The position numbers and the translations under genes were made by a program. Below the pieces are notes generated by a model. The model made no database searches, had not been told where the DNA came from, and worked only from the letters and a program-made list of their open reading frames with translations. This document shows, in pieces, positions 35,567 to 45,595 of a DNA stretch of 64,000 nucleotides. Numbering within the stretch: the first letter of the stretch is position 1; each line of letters begins with the position of its first letter. Where the stretch lies: NCBI RefSeq assembly GCF_011050415.1, contig NZ_DRFS01000020.1, positions 172,407 through 236,406 on the forward strand, written 5' to 3'. The stretch comes from Halomonas sp. GTDB taxonomy: Bacteria; Pseudomonadota; Gammaproteobacteria; Pseudomonadales; Halomonadaceae.

Positions 35567-36982
35567 TTACATCACTGACGGTAGCCAAGTGGCAAGTTCA
35601 GGGAACAGTGCAAGCGCCAATAACATGCCTAGCTGCATGATAATAAAGGGTATCACACCACGGTAAATAGCCGAGGTAGGCACGCTTTGTGGGGTAACAC
35701 CGCGCAAATAGAACAGTGCAAAACCAAAAGGCGGCGTTAAAAACGATGTTTGTAGATTGACGGCAATCATAATGCCCAGCCAGATCGGATCAATCCCCAT
35801 GGCCAGCAACACCGGCCCAACAATGGGCACCACCACGAATGTGATTTCAATAAAGTCGAGGATAAAACCAAGTAAGAAAATCACCAGCATGACCACCAAG
35901 GTGGCGCCGATGACGCCGCCTGGCATTGCTTCAAACATGTGCGTTACCAGCTCTTCACCGCCATAGGCGCGAAACACCAGGGAAAACAGCGCAGCACCGA
36001 TCAGAATCAAAAACACCATACTGGTGACCTGGGCGGTCGAGCGCACCACTTCACGCAGCATGGTGACACTTAACCGCCGGTTGGCCGCAGCCAACAGTAG
36101 TGCACCGAAGGCACCGACTGCTGACGCTTCCGTCGGCGTGGCAAAGCCGCCCAAAATCGAACCAAGAACCGCAACAATTAACAGGACCGGGGGTATTAGC
36201 CCCTTCAATAGCAGAGGCCAGATACTGCCCGTATGACCAAGCTCGGCCTTCAGCGCTTCACGATCCGCGGCAGGTGCCACGCTTGGTTTCAGCCAAGCAA
36301 CAATCAGCAGGTAAACGATATAGGCAACGACCAGCAGTAGGCCGGGCACTAGCGCGCCAATAAACAGATCGCCCACTGAAAGCGTTTTCGGACTCCAGAC
36401 GCCCATTGAAAGCTGCGCCTGCTGATAGGCATTGGAAAGCACATCACCTAACAGTACCAAGGCAATCGATGGGGGAATAATCTGCCCGAGCGTACCTGTC
36501 GCACAGATAGTGCCTGTAGCTAGCGCTGGCGAGTAGCCACGTTTAAGCATCGTGGGTAGCGATAGCAGGCCCATCGTAACAACAGTCGCGCCAACAATAC
36601 CGGTGGAGGCTGCAAGCAACATACCCACAATCACTACGGCAATACCCAAACCACCGCGCAGCGCACCAAAGGCCATTGCCATCGCGTCCAGCAGCGTTTC
36701 TGCCACCCGCGACTTCTCAAGCAGCACCCCCATCAACACAAACAGCGGCACTGCTAACAGGGTTTGGTTGGTCATAATGCCGTAAAGCCGATTGGGCATT
36801 GCACTCATCATGCGCGATTCAAACGGCACGGGCACGCCCATGCTTTGTAACGCAAGCCCTACCCCAGCAAAGGCCAGCGCCGTACCCGCCAACGCCAGGG
36901 CCACCGGGTAACCCAACATAAGTACCGCGCACACCGTGGCAAACAGTACCAGCGGCATAAACTCTAATACGGACGCCAGCAC
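35567..36982 (-). CDS. TRAP transporter large permease (DctM type), no binding protein nearby
   Basis: 471 residues, about 12 helices. Conserved segments are STGIVGATVVTMGLLSLP, IIPPSIALVLLGDVL and ATPTEASAVGAFGALL. It starts with GTG, its first base overlapping the last base of the small-permease stop codon (TAGTG), with AGGAG 8 nt upstream. The length and the extended central loop resemble the branch that carries carboxylates or aromatic acids. No binding-protein gene lies in the cluster, so the substrate is unknown. Confidence 0.9.
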   Translation of the reverse strand: MLASVLEFMPLVLFATVCAVLMLGYPVALALAGTALAFAGVGLALQSMGVPVPFESRMMSAMPNRLYGIMTNQTLLAVPLFVLMGVLLEKSRVAETLLDAMAMAFGALRGGLGIAVVIVGMLLAASTGIVGATVVTMGLLSLPTMLKRGYSPALATGTICATGTLGQIIPPSIALVLLGDVLSNAYQQAQLSMGVWSPKTLSVGDLFIGALVPGLLLVVAYIVYLLIVAWLKPSVAPAADREALKAELGHTGSIWPLLLKGLIPPVLLIVAVLGSILGGFATPTEASAVGAFGALLLAAANRRLSVTMLREVVRSTAQVTSMVFLILIGAALFSLVFRAYGGEELVTHMFEAMPGGVIGATLVVMLVIFLLGFILDFIEITFVVVPIVGPVLLAMGIDPIWLGIMIAVNLQTSFLTPPFGFALFYLRGVTPQSVPTSAIYRGVIPFIIMQLGMLLALALFPELATWLPSVM

Positions 36983-37530
36983 TAGATGATCTCCTCATGC
37001 TCGGGGGATGAACTGGGCAACTTGCCACGAATGATTAACGCTTGGCGGATCAACTGGGCAACGGCCTGCAGCAGTAGTAGCCCAACCATTACCAGGATTA
37101 ACGTTTTGAGCAGGAAGACGCCGGGAATACCGCCATCAGGAGAGCGCTCCATAATGGCCCAACTGGTAGCGACATAACGAAAGCTGCTGATGGCAATAAA
37201 TAGCGATACGGGAATGAGCAGAAAAAGCGTACCTAAAAAATCGATCCACGCCCGGCCGCGATCTGACCAGCGACGATAAAAGATATCGACACGAACGTGG
37301 CCATCATGGCGCAGCGTCCAAGCGGCACCCAGCATAAACACCGCCGCGTGCATGTACATCACCGACTCTTGCATCACGGTGCTGTGTATACCCAAGGCGT
37401 AGCGCATGATCACGATGGCAAACTGCACTAACATCATGATGACTACCAGCCAGGCAATGGCCCGGCCCACTCCCTCGGTCAAGCAGTCGAGCCAACGCAG
37501 TAATCGTGGCTCATGAGCATTGGAGCGCAT
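36982..37530 (-). CDS. TRAP transporter small permease (DctQ type)
   Basis: 182 residues with four membrane helices. The typical loop WTLRHDGHVRVDIFYRRWS follows helix 2. It is translationally coupled to the large permease. Upstream lies a terminator-like hairpin and then an unrelated hydrolase gene, where TRAP operons usually have the binding-protein gene. Confidence 0.9.
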   Translation of the reverse strand: MRSNAHEPRLLRWLDCLTEGVGRAIAWLVVIMMLVQFAIVIMRYALGIHSTVMQESVMYMHAAVFMLGAAWTLRHDGHVRVDIFYRRWSDRGRAWIDFLGTLFLLIPVSLFIAISSFRYVATSWAIMERSPDGGIPGVFLLKTLILVMVGLLLLQAVAQLIRQALIIRGKLPSSSPEHEEII

Positions 37531-37554
37531 GAAAAATGTCCTGGAAAAGAAAAC

Positions 37555-37582
37555 GGCCCAGAATCATCGCTGATTCTAGGCC
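37555..37582 (-). terminator. Terminator-like hairpin upstream of the dctQ-like gene
   Basis: On the minus strand GGCCTAGAATCA-GCGA-TGATTCTGGGCC forms a 12-bp stem with one G-U pair, followed by GTTTTCTTTTCC. It would end the dsbA/EEP transcript or, as in other TRAP loci, lie between binding-protein and permease genes. Confidence 0.75.
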
Positions 37583-37634
37583 GAACGTCATCCCCATCTA
37601 CCAATTAGATCCGCTCTGGCAGCATAAAACGCGG

Positions 37635-38486
37635 CTATTTGGGTAAATGTTGCTTTGCATTGGCCGTTTCAAGCGCCAACAGGCAAGCGGATGGAAGCGG
37701 CAAATCCAGTGCTATCGGCAGATGGTCAGAGAAAAGGTGATCAAGCACACGCACTTCAGCAGCTTCCAGCGACTGAGAAAGCAGGATGTGATCCAGCGCA
37801 CGGCGAGGCTGCCAGGAAGGGTAGCTAAGCAATGGTTTTACCGGGTGTAGCGGTAGTGAAGTACAAAAGCGTTCATGGGCATGCAGCTGCTCTGGCGTGC
37901 AATTTAGGTCACCCATCACGACCACATGGCGCAGCGGTTGAATAATCTCACTTAAATAATTCAACTGCCGTACCCGGCCACGATGACTAAGCGCTAAGTG
38001 AGCAACAAAAATATGCAGTGCATCCGGGCCATCACCGAAGCGCGCATGAATGGCGCCACGCCCTGGCATTGCCCCAGGTAATCGATGCTCTTCAATCTTG
38101 CTGGGCACTAAACGCGAGAGCAGACCATTACTATGCTGGGCAATACGCCCCAGATTACGGTTCAACTGCTGAAAATGGTGGGGAAAACCTGCTTTAGTGG
38201 CAAGATACTCCACTTGGTTGACGCGGCTGGAGCGAAAGCTACCGCCATCAACCTCCTGCAATCCCACCACATCAAATTGACTGAGCACTTCGCCCATCAT
38301 ATCAAGGCGGTGCTGGCGCCGCGGATGGGGCAATAAATGCTGCCAACTACGGGTGAGGTAGTGATGATAAGCAGACGTTTGAATGCCCACCTGCAGGTTA
38401 AACGTCAACAGACGCAGGTGACCAGTTCCAAGTAGCGACGACTTAGTCGTTGAAGGCTCTGTCATTAAGGGCTTAACGCCCTTCAT
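37635..38486 (-). CDS. Endonuclease/exonuclease/phosphatase (EEP) family hydrolase
   Basis: About 283 residues from ATG 38486 (MKGVKPLMTE, with GAGG upstream); a GTG at 38522 and an ATG at 38465 are also in frame. Metal-dependent phosphodiesterase fold with LLTFNLQVGI, VVGLQEVDGG, VVMGDLNCTP, RALDHILLS and the terminal SDHLPIAL. No signal peptide is obvious. It follows dsbA, as in several gammaproteobacteria. The substrate may be nucleic acid, lipid or inositol phosphate; it cannot be told here. Confidence 0.85.
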   Translation of the reverse strand: MKGVKPLMTEPSTTKSSLLGTGHLRLLTFNLQVGIQTSAYHHYLTRSWQHLLPHPRRQHRLDMMGEVLSQFDVVGLQEVDGGSFRSSRVNQVEYLATKAGFPHHFQQLNRNLGRIAQHSNGLLSRLVPSKIEEHRLPGAMPGRGAIHARFGDGPDALHIFVAHLALSHRGRVRQLNYLSEIIQPLRHVVVMGDLNCTPEQLHAHERFCTSLPLHPVKPLLSYPSWQPRRALDHILLSQSLEAAEVRVLDHLFSDHLPIALDLPLPSACLLALETANAKQHLPK

Positions 38487-38524
38487 CGCGGCCTCATCAC
38501 TTTCTCTCACTTCATCCCACACGG

Positions 38525-39157
38525 TTATTCCGTGCGCTCTGCACGCACCTGTTCAATCAGCGCTTGTGCAATTTGCGGCATATTATCAAGGCTCCCGGCG
38601 GTACTAGGCGTAACCACAAAGCGGCCATCAATTACCAGCGCTGGTACGCCCATTAAACGCATTTCACGCATGCGGCTATTGGCCTTGTTAACTTCACTGC
38701 GTACATTAAAAGCAGTCAGTGCCTGTTTGGCTTCTTCTTCGCTTACGCCATATTCAGCGAAAAAAGCAGCGATATCATCAGTCTCTGTTAACGAACGACC
38801 TTCCTGATGAATAGCATTAAAGAAATCCGCGTGCAGCTCTTCCTCAATACCTAACGACTCTGCCGCATAAAAAGCGGTCGCATGGGTATTCCAGTCGCCC
38901 CCCATGGTGGCAGGCATATGCTCTACGCTAACGTCGCCTTCCAGCGTTTCATACCACGCATTAACGGGCTCTTGCAGCCGGTAGCAGTGCGGGCAGCCAA
39001 ACCAGAACACTTCGGTGACTTCAATCTGACCCTCTTCAACGTGGGTCTCTACAGGCGATGGGAGCAGCTCATAGTGCTGACCTTCAACCAGTTCCTGGGC
39101 ATTGACCGCCACAGAAAGTCCTAAACCGACCACCGCTACCATTAGCGTTTTAAACAT
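38525..39157 (-). CDS. dsbA: Thiol:disulfide interchange protein DsbA
   Basis: Periplasmic oxidant that introduces disulfide bonds. The start at 39157 (MFKTLMVAVVG), preceded by GGAG, gives a proper signal peptide ending at NAQ (residue 21); the longer frame does not. The active site is FGCPHCY with Cys55 and Cys58, and the cis-Pro loop is MGVPALVIDGRF. 210 residues, normal for DsbA. Located after cytochrome c4 and before the EEP gene. Confidence 0.95.
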   Translation of the reverse strand: MFKTLMVAVVGLGLSVAVNAQELVEGQHYELLPSPVETHVEEGQIEVTEVFWFGCPHCYRLQEPVNAWYETLEGDVSVEHMPATMGGDWNTHATAFYAAESLGIEEELHADFFNAIHQEGRSLTETDDIAAFFAEYGVSEEEAKQALTAFNVRSEVNKANSRMREMRLMGVPALVIDGRFVVTPSTAGSLDNMPQIAQALIEQVRAERTE

Positions 39158-39289
39158 AGCGTGAATTCTCCATTGGGAAGCGAAAGCTGAGACCGCCAAT
39201 AGTGCGGAGGGTTCCCTCATCCAGCCCACGCGATTAGCACTGGATGAGGTTCCAAGTTCAGCATAGGTAAGCATTGACGCTTTAAACCG

Positions 39290-39919
39290 TTAGTTCAGCC
39301 CTAACAAATAGTTAGCCACAGCTTCCATATCGGCATCGCTCATTTTTGAAGCAATATCGCCCATCACGTTATTGGGGCTATTGGCACGCTCACCCGATGC
39401 GAAATCCTGTAGCGTTGCCACAGTGTACTCCGCATGCTGACCCGAAAGACCGGGGTACACGGCACTGCCAATACCGACACCGGTTGGCGTATGGCAAGCG
39501 GCGCAGGCTGGAATACCCTTTGACATATCGCCAGCGCGGTAAAGTTCTTCACCGCGCGCCAGCAGATCTTCGTCTTCGTCGTTCGTTTGGCCTAGGTTAG
39601 CCTCTTGGCCAGCGAAGAATGCCGCCACATCCCAGGCATCTTGATCAGAGTAGTCATCTACCTGACCGGCCATTTGGGGAACCATACGGTTGCCGTCACG
39701 AATATCCATGATTTGCTTGGCGAGGTAAGACATTTGCTGCCCCGCCAAGTGAGGGAAGGCACCCGATGGGCTAATGCCTTGCGCGCCATGGCAGGCAGCA
39801 CAGGTCTGCGCCATCTCTTGCCCGGCAGATGCGTCAGCATCGGCTTGGTAGTCCGTTTGTGCGTGGGCGGTGCCAACGGCGCCCATGGTAATTGCTAGGC
39901 TTGCCAGTAACTTTCTCAT
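39290..39919 (-). CDS. Cytochrome c4, periplasmic dihaem electron carrier
   Basis: 209 residues with a signal peptide (MRKLLASLAI...AHA). There are two haem sites, TCAACHG (Cys40, Cys43, His44) and ACAACHT in the second half; Met ligands are plausible in MVPQM and NNVMGDI. It carries electrons to terminal oxidases. The mature protein is strongly acidic. The engB-cytochrome c4-dsbA order is widely conserved in gammaproteobacteria. Confidence 0.95.
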   Translation of the reverse strand: MRKLLASLAITMGAVGTAHAQTDYQADADASAGQEMAQTCAACHGAQGISPSGAFPHLAGQQMSYLAKQIMDIRDGNRMVPQMAGQVDDYSDQDAWDVAAFFAGQEANLGQTNDEDEDLLARGEELYRAGDMSKGIPACAACHTPTGVGIGSAVYPGLSGQHAEYTVATLQDFASGERANSPNNVMGDIASKMSDADMEAVANYLLGLN

Positions 39920-40286
39920 TGCTATTCCACTATGCCGTTTTATGTTTGACTGGTACGCACCCTGGGCGCTTCCCAGGCTCCATAAATTACCAGGGTTAGC
40001 TCCGCCAATACGAACAACGTATCGCGTTGGTCGCTGTCGGCTAGAGCGCGATGGTACACTAGCGCCCCAGGTCGCAGATATAAACCGCTTGCATTATAAC
40101 GAATCACCTCGGCGGCGGGAATGCAAGTCCTGGTCTGCTTTAGGGGTAATTCGTCGCGGTACTGCTTTGTGCTCTCTATATCATGCTTCGCTATCGTGCT
40201 GTCTACTCTACGTGATAGTGAGGCAATAATGAGATATTAGTGCGCCGAGCTGGCCGCTTTTATGTTCGTCTTCCAGGATTAAGTCC
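39920..40286. other. Divergent gap between cytochrome c4 and engB
   Basis: 367 bp carrying the promoters of two divergent genes. An 8-bp inverted repeat CTTGCATT/AATGCAAG lies at 40088-40095 and 40120-40127. AGGA at 40274-40277 is the engB ribosome-binding site. Some relatives encode a Spot 42-like RNA near engB; I searched for a hairpin with a T-tract here and found none. Confidence 0.5.
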
Positions 40287-40925
40287 ATGTCTACCCCCCA
40301 TGATAGCCCGGTCTCTCGACTGAACTACCCCACGGCGCGTTTTATTATCAGCGCTCCCACCCTGGCGCTTTGCCCGGATGATACCGGTGCAGAGGTGGCG
40401 TTTGCTGGCCGCTCAAACGCGGGCAAATCCAGCGCTATCAATGCGTTAACCCAGCAAACTGCGCTGGCGCGCACCTCGCGCACCCCTGGCCGTACACAGC
40501 TGATCAACTTTTTTAGCGTCATGAACGATGAAGCGCGGCGCTTAGTGGATCTGCCAGGCTACGGCTACGCCAAGGTGCCTGAATCAGTCAAATTAGAGTG
40601 GCAAAAACACCTGGCCGAGTACTTACGCAACCGCTTTAGCCTGCGCGGTTTAGTACTGCTAATGGACGTACGCCATCCGCTCACCGAGTTTGACCAGATG
40701 ATGCTTAATTATGCTGACCAGCGCGAAATGCCGGTGCATATTTTGCTGACTAAGTCAGACAAGCTCAAGAAAGGGCCTGCCAACGCTGCGCTACAAAAAG
40801 TGCGTTCACGCCTCAAAGAGTGGGAAGATCTCGTCTCTGTACAGCTATTCTCCTCACTCAAGCGCGACGGCGTTGATACGCTGTCACAGAAACTCGATAA
40901 GTGGCTACACACGCCACCTGAATGA
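40287..40925 (+). CDS. engB: Ribosome biogenesis GTP-binding protein EngB/YsxC/YihA
   Basis: Essential GTPase for assembly of the large ribosomal subunit. 212 residues. The G1 loop is [11 protein letters not shown]3 is DLPGYGYA, G4 is TKSDKL and G5 is in LFSSLKRDG. It converges on the HAD hydrolase gene, with 7 bp between their ends. Confidence 0.97.
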   Translation: MSTPHDSPVSRLNYPTARFIISAPTLALCPDDTGAEVAFAGRSNAGKSSAINALTQQTALARTSRTPGRTQLINFFSVMNDEARRLVDLPGYGYAKVPESVKLEWQKHLAEYLRNRFSLRGLVLLMDVRHPLTEFDQMMLNYADQREMPVHILLTKSDKLKKGPANAALQKVRSRLKEWEDLVSVQLFSSLKRDGVDTLSQKLDKWLHTPPE

Positions 40926-40932
40926 TGTTTTT

Positions 40933-41670
40933 CTAGCGCCTCTTGTCTAACGTCTCCAGCACGCTGGGTAACTCTTTAATATGAGCAATACGATGCACTC
41001 GTGGGGGTAACTGTTGATCCCCTGTAGCTGACACCCATACTGCATGCATACCCAACTGTTGGGCGGGTAGTATGTCCTCCAGCCACGAGTCGCCTACATG
41101 CATCGCGCATTCGGGCGCAACGTTTAAGCGCGAAAGTGCGGTAAGAAACGATGTAGGGTCAGGCTTGGGTGCCAGCAATTCGCCAGCAGCGATGGCCACT
41201 GGAAAGTAGGCCGCCAACGGCTGACGAGCCAAATGGATATTGCCGTTGGTGATTGCCGCCAGCTGATAGCGCTCGGTTAACGCGGCAAGTAACCCTGCAG
41301 CCTCGGGATGGGGCGTCACCTGTACACGCAGACGATGGAACTCATTCATCGCTGCCGCCGCCCACAATAGCGCTGCACTGCGGGGCAGACCTTCAGCTTC
41401 CAACTGCGCCTCCAGGGCACGTAGCCGCAGCCAGGTAAAATCGCCCCGCCGCTCCGGTACTTCTCTAGCCAGCTGCTGTCGGCGCTGAAGATAATCGTTC
41501 CCGCCACCTGCCGGTGATAATCCTAGAGCAGGCTCCTGGCGTGCAGCACGCCAAGCGTTAAGCGCTTCCAGTAGCCAGCGGTAGTGCCCTTCTTCAGTAC
41601 GTGCCATCACCCCATGGTTATCCCACAGCGTATCGTCTAGATCGAAGGTAATCGCCTTCAGCGTGGTCAT
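40933..41670 (-). CDS. yigB: HAD-family hydrolase, YigB-like
   Basis: 245 residues. Motif I is FDLDDTLWDN with the nucleophile Asp, motif II is ITNGNI, the Lys is near LAPKPDP, and motif IV is HVGDSWLEDI. E. coli YigB dephosphorylates FMN and other phosphometabolites. Its start overlaps the xerC stop by 4 bp (ATGA), reproducing the dapF-DUF484-xerC-yigB order of E. coli. This position supports the name more than the motifs do. Confidence 0.9.
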   Translation of the reverse strand: MTTLKAITFDLDDTLWDNHGVMARTEEGHYRWLLEALNAWRAARQEPALGLSPAGGGNDYLQRRQQLAREVPERRGDFTWLRLRALEAQLEAEGLPRSAALLWAAAAMNEFHRLRVQVTPHPEAAGLLAALTERYQLAAITNGNIHLARQPLAAYFPVAIAAGELLAPKPDPTSFLTALSRLNVAPECAMHVGDSWLEDILPAQQLGMHAVWVSATGDQQLPPRVHRIAHIKELPSVLETLDKRR

Positions 41671-42593
41671 GGCTTGCTCCTTGGGCTATTGCGTTTAGCA
41701 CGCGGATGCGCGGCATCATAGCTGGTAGCAAGATGCTGCCAGTCAAGCCGGGTATAGATCTGTGTCGTCGATAGGTTGGCGTGCCCGAGCAGCTCTTGCA
41801 CGGCGCGCAAATCCTGGCTTGATTCCAACAGATGACTGGCAAAGGAGTGACGCAAACGGTGAGGGTGCAGATGCTCGGGTAAACCGCGAGCCAGCGATAG
41901 TTGGGCTAAGCGTTTTTGAATGGCACGATGGCCTAGACGCGTGCCCCGCTGCCCTACAAATAGCGCAAGCTCATGCATCGGCGCCAGCACTGAACGGCAA
42001 CCCAGCCACTCAGCCAGTGCCTGCTGAGCCCGGCGCCCTACCGGCACTTGGCGCGGCTTGCCGCCTTTACCAATCACTCTTACTCGACTGTTTTGCAGGT
42101 CCCCGAGATCAAGCGCCGCCAACTCTGCCAAGCGCAGGCCGCTGGAATAAAACAGCTCAAGAATGGCCTGATCCCGAACACCCAGCGGTGAGCCGTCGTG
42201 AGGGGTGTCGAGAAAGCGCGCCAGGGCGTCTACATCGACCGGACGCGGTAAGTGGCTGGGCTGTTTCGGCGTGCGTAGCAAACCCACTGGATTATCGACC
42301 AGCACGCCCTGCTTAACGAGGTAGTCGGCAAACTGGGAAAGCGCTGCTCTGCGCCGGGCAAGGCTTCTAGGCGCCAGGCCTCGGCTGCGCTCCGAGCCCA
42401 AAAACGTTCTTAATAGCGCGGTATCTAACGCCGCCGGATCGATTACTTCGCGGCGCTCAGTAAATTTACACAGCGCGGCCAGATCATGCCGATAAGCCTC
42501 TACGGTAGCAGGGCTTGCGTGGGTCGCCAGCGCGGCCAGAAATGCCTCGGCGCGCTTGGCTATGGTTATTTCAGCAGGGAGCGTTTCAACCAT
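41667..42593 (-). CDS. xerC: Site-specific tyrosine recombinase XerC
   Basis: Resolves chromosome dimers at dif together with XerD. 308 residues: the N-terminal core-binding SAM-like domain (residues 10-100), then the catalytic domain. That domain has Arg in YSSGLRLAELAAL, Lys in VIGKGGKPR, His-x-x-Arg in HPHRLRHSFASHLL, His in LLGHANLS and nucleophile Tyr in TTQIYTRLD. It overlaps the DUF484 gene by 8 bp upstream and yigB by 4 bp downstream, in one tightly packed operon. Confidence 0.97.
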   Translation of the reverse strand: MVETLPAEITIAKRAEAFLAALATHASPATVEAYRHDLAALCKFTERREVIDPAALDTALLRTFLGSERSRGLAPRSLARRRAALSQFADYLVKQGVLVDNPVGLLRTPKQPSHLPRPVDVDALARFLDTPHDGSPLGVRDQAILELFYSSGLRLAELAALDLGDLQNSRVRVIGKGGKPRQVPVGRRAQQALAEWLGCRSVLAPMHELALFVGQRGTRLGHRAIQKRLAQLSLARGLPEHLHPHRLRHSFASHLLESSQDLRAVQELLGHANLSTTQIYTRLDWQHLATSYDAAHPRAKRNSPRSKP

Positions 42594-43296
42594 GATCGCC
42601 TAGACGTACCAGCAGCCGGGCAACGATATCGCCTAAATACTCGGTAAATAACGTGTCCATGCTGGCCCGGTAGGCGTCGGGGCTGGGGCTGGCTAGCAGC
42701 AGATAACCCAATGGATCTCCCGCCGAGAGGCGTGAAATGGCGCATGAACCCGCTTTGCGAGGCGCTTTAACGTGCGGCAACAAACACTTCCAATCACTGA
42801 CGCTAAGTTTCACGCAGCGGCTGGTACGGCCATCTAACAGCGCGGCTAGGCGTGCGCTGGCGTGCTGATCCAGCACATGCCGGGGCGGTTGGGGCGGCGC
42901 CGGCTCCGTATCGCTTAGCGTGGCAGGGCACCACAGCGCCATAGCAGGCGTTTCAAAACGCTCGCTCAGTTGGGTAGCCAAGGCTTGCGCCAGCGCATCG
43001 CGGTCTTGCGCTTCCACCAGCGCAATCAGCGTTTCACGCAGCCGACGGTATTGGGACTCATTATGGCGAGCGGTCTCAAGCAAGTGCTCTAGACGACCTT
43101 CTGCCGTTTCGGCGCGCTTGCGCAGATCAAACACCAAGCGTTCCAACAGCGATACCGCCCCGTCAATATGAGGATGGGGCACCTGCAACTGCTGCAGCAA
43201 TCCTTCACGGCCGACGAAAAAATCGGGATGACGCGCCAGCCAGAACGCCACTTGATCAGGATCGAGCGTTTTGCGGGGTTCGGGGGCTTGTGACAT
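42586..43296 (-). CDS. DUF484 family protein (GAF-like)
   Basis: 236 residues. The family start is seen as DQVAFWLARHPDFFVGREGLL, then a coiled coil (residues 45-85) and a GAF-like domain. The family sits between dapF and xerC across gammaproteobacteria, as here, but its function is not established. There are no membrane helices. Confidence 0.9.
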   Translation of the reverse strand: MSQAPEPRKTLDPDQVAFWLARHPDFFVGREGLLQQLQVPHPHIDGAVSLLERLVFDLRKRAETAEGRLEHLLETARHNESQYRRLRETLIALVEAQDRDALAQALATQLSERFETPAMALWCPATLSDTEPAPPQPPRHVLDQHASARLAALLDGRTSRCVKLSVSDWKCLLPHVKAPRKAGSCAISRLSAGDPLGYLLLASPSPDAYRASMDTLFTEYLGDIVARLLVRLGDHG

Positions 43297-43327
43297 CGCC
43301 GTTCTCCTCGGATTAATTGAGTACTGC

Positions 43328-44161
43328 TTAACTGATCGCTACACGGCCATCGAAGACGCGTGTCGCGGGCCCCACCATCATTAGCGACCCTTCAGGGTCA
43401 GGCCACTCGATGCTGAGCTCTCCACCGGGCAAGTGGACTTTCACAGGACTTTTTAACAACCCTTGGCGAATACCGCTGGCCACCGCCGCGCAGGCACCCG
43501 TGCCGCAGGCGAGCGTTTCACCGCTGCCACGCTCATAGACACGTAAGCGAATCTCACTGGGCGAGAGTATCTGCATAAAGCCTACGTTAACACGCTTGGG
43601 AAAGCGCGGATGCGCTTCCACCAATGGCCCTAGTCGCTCGACCGGCGCAGTGTCGACGCTGTCCACCTGTAGCACCGCGTGGGGGTTGCCCATGGAAACC
43701 ACGCCAATCTGTAGCGTTTCACCACCCACCTCTAATGCATGTAGCGGCTGATCGCCAGGCGCATCAAACGGCAGCGCCATGGGGCTAAAGCGCGGTCGCC
43801 CCATGTCGACTCGCACCATACCATCGAGCTGAACAGTGAGCACCAGCGGCCCGCCAGCGGTTTCTACATTAATTTCGTGCTTATGGGTCAAGCGCTGATC
43901 GCGCACGAAACGAGCAAAGCAGCGCGCACCGTTGCCGCAGTTTTCTACTTCACTGCCGTCAGAATTGTAAATACGGTAGCGAAAATCCATCTCCGGATTC
44001 TGGGGTGGTTCAACGACCAACAGCTGATCAAAACCAATGCCAAAGCGCCGGTCAGCCAACGCACGAATTTGCGCTTCATCCAACCGGGCGCGCTGAGTGA
44101 CCAGATCGACCATAACAAAGTCATTGCCCAGGCCATGCATCTTGGTGAAATGTAATAGCAT
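43328..44161 (-). CDS. dapF: Diaminopimelate epimerase
   Basis: Converts LL- to meso-diaminopimelate for lysine and peptidoglycan synthesis. 277 residues. The two catalytic cysteines are in [13 protein letters not shown] and [12 protein letters not shown]. Other family segments are [12 protein letters not shown] and [11 protein letters not shown]. Its start codon overlaps the lysA stop (TGATG). Confidence 0.97.
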   Translation of the reverse strand: MLLHFTKMHGLGNDFVMVDLVTQRARLDEAQIRALADRRFGIGFDQLLVVEPPQNPEMDFRYRIYNSDGSEVENCGNGARCFARFVRDQRLTHKHEINVETAGGPLVLTVQLDGMVRVDMGRPRFSPMALPFDAPGDQPLHALEVGGETLQIGVVSMGNPHAVLQVDSVDTAPVERLGPLVEAHPRFPKRVNVGFMQILSPSEIRLRVYERGSGETLACGTGACAAVASGIRQGLLKSPVKVHLPGGELSIEWPDPEGSLMMVGPATRVFDGRVAIS

Positions 44162-45432
44162 CAGTGCCCCCCTTCAGGCAGCAGTGCCTCTCCCGCCCAA
44201 AGGCTGGCAACGGTTTCCCGCGCCCGCACCACATGACAGCTGTCGCCATCAACCATCAGCTCAGCGGCGCGTGGTCGGCTGTTGTAATTTGACGCCATGA
44301 CAAACCCGTAGGCGCCCGCCGAACGCACTGCCAACAAGTCTCCTTCGGCAATCGCCAGCTCGCGCTCTTTACCCAGGAAGTCGCCGGTTTCACAGACCGG
44401 GCCTACCACATCGTAAAGGGCGCTTTCGCGCACTTCGCGAGTATCCACCGGCACAATCGCCTGCCATGCCTGATACAGCGCTGGGCGAATTAAGTCGTTC
44501 ATTGCCGCATCGACAATCGCAAAATTCTTGGTTTCGCCGGGCTTGAGAAATTCCACTCGGGTCAGCATAACGCCCGCATTGGCGGCTATCGAACGACCGG
44601 GTTCAAACAGTAGCGTAAGTGCTTCGCCACCTTCCCAACGCGATAGCCGCGCCAGCAGTTGGCTAGCGTAATCGAACGGCTGGGGCGGCTTTTCATCGCG
44701 ATAGGGCACGCCTAAACCGCCGCCCAAATCGAGGTGCTCGATTTCGATGCCTCGCTCACGCAGGCGCTCCATCAGCATTAGCAAACGATCCAGCGCATCC
44801 AGGAAGGGTGCCGTCTCAGTGAGCTGCGAACCAATATGGCAATCGAGCCCTTTCACCTGCAGGTTGGGCAGGCTCGCCGCAAGTTGGTAAACATCCAGCG
44901 CTTCATCGACCGGAATACCGAACTTGTTGTCCTTCAAACCAGTTGAGATGTAAGGGTGTGTACCCGCATCCACGTCCGGGTTCACCCGCAGCGACACCGG
45001 TGCAATTTTACCCAGCTCCCCCGCGACGCGATTCAAACGCTCAAGTTCTGGGCGCGACTCAACGTTAAAGCACTTAATGCCCACTTCAAGCGCGCGGGCC
45101 ATTTCGTGAGCCTGTTTGGCAACGCCGGAAAAAACCACTTTGGCCGGATCACCGCCCGCTTTTAATACCCGCTCAAGCTCACCGATGGAAACAATATCGA
45201 ACCCCGCGCCAAGCTTGGCCAAAAGGCCCAGCACTGCCAGGTTAGAGTTGGCTTTCACCGCATAACAAATCAGGTGCGGGTGACCGCCCAGCGCTTCGGT
45301 ATAGGCGCGAAAATGACGCTCAAAGGTCGCTTTTGAGTAGACGTAACAGGGTGTGCCGTGTTCGTCGGCAATCCGTGACAGCGGCACATCTTCGGCATAC
45401 AGCACGCCATCGCGGTAATTAAAATAATCCAT
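44161..45432 (-). CDS. lysA: Diaminopimelate decarboxylase
   Basis: PLP enzyme for the last step of lysine synthesis. The start at 45432 ([10 protein letters not shown]) is set by AGAAGGAGAG; the frame extends further upstream but would run into lptM. 423 residues. The PLP lysine lies in [13 protein letters not shown], the glycine loop is LGGGLGVPY, and [12 protein letters not shown] carries the substrate-binding Cys region. Part of lptM-lysA-dapF. Confidence 0.97.
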   Translation of the reverse strand: MDYFNYRDGVLYAEDVPLSRIADEHGTPCYVYSKATFERHFRAYTEALGGHPHLICYAVKANSNLAVLGLLAKLGAGFDIVSIGELERVLKAGGDPAKVVFSGVAKQAHEMARALEVGIKCFNVESRPELERLNRVAGELGKIAPVSLRVNPDVDAGTHPYISTGLKDNKFGIPVDEALDVYQLAASLPNLQVKGLDCHIGSQLTETAPFLDALDRLLMLMERLRERGIEIEHLDLGGGLGVPYRDEKPPQPFDYASQLLARLSRWEGGEALTLLFEPGRSIAANAGVMLTRVEFLKPGETKNFAIVDAAMNDLIRPALYQAWQAIVPVDTREVRESALYDVVGPVCETGDFLGKERELAIAEGDLLAVRSAGAYGFVMASNYNSRPRAAELMVDGDSCHVVRARETVASLWAGEALLPEGGH

Positions 45433-45463
45433 GGTGCTCTCCTTCTGCTGCGCCTTAGGCTGG

Positions 45464-45595
45464 CTATTCTGACGTGGGGCCAGACGGGGCGGTAGCAGGT
45501 TCATCTTCGGGCAGATACAGCGGCCCTTTTTGCCCGCAGCCAGTAACCGTTATTAAAAGCAGCGCCGTAAAGGCCAGGATTGTCAGTGCTTTCAT
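45464..45595 (-). CDS. lptM: LPS-assembly lipoprotein LptM (YifL/LppL)
   Basis: A 43-residue lipoprotein read directly from the complement: [15 protein letters not shown] as signal, lipobox VTGC, then [12 protein letters not shown], the family signature. In E. coli LptM binds and helps mature the LptD/LptE translocon. Its ATG overlaps the argH stop codon as ATGA, so the two are translationally coupled. It ends 31 nt before the lysA start. The gene is easily missed because of its length, but signature and position agree. Confidence 0.93.
   Translation of the reverse strand: MKALTILAFTALLLITVTGCGQKGPLYLPEDEPATAPSGPTSE

Noticed and set aside
39920..40286. Spot 42/ErsA-like small RNA next to engB
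   Set aside because: No hairpin followed by a T-tract was found in this gap, only an 8-bp inverted repeat.
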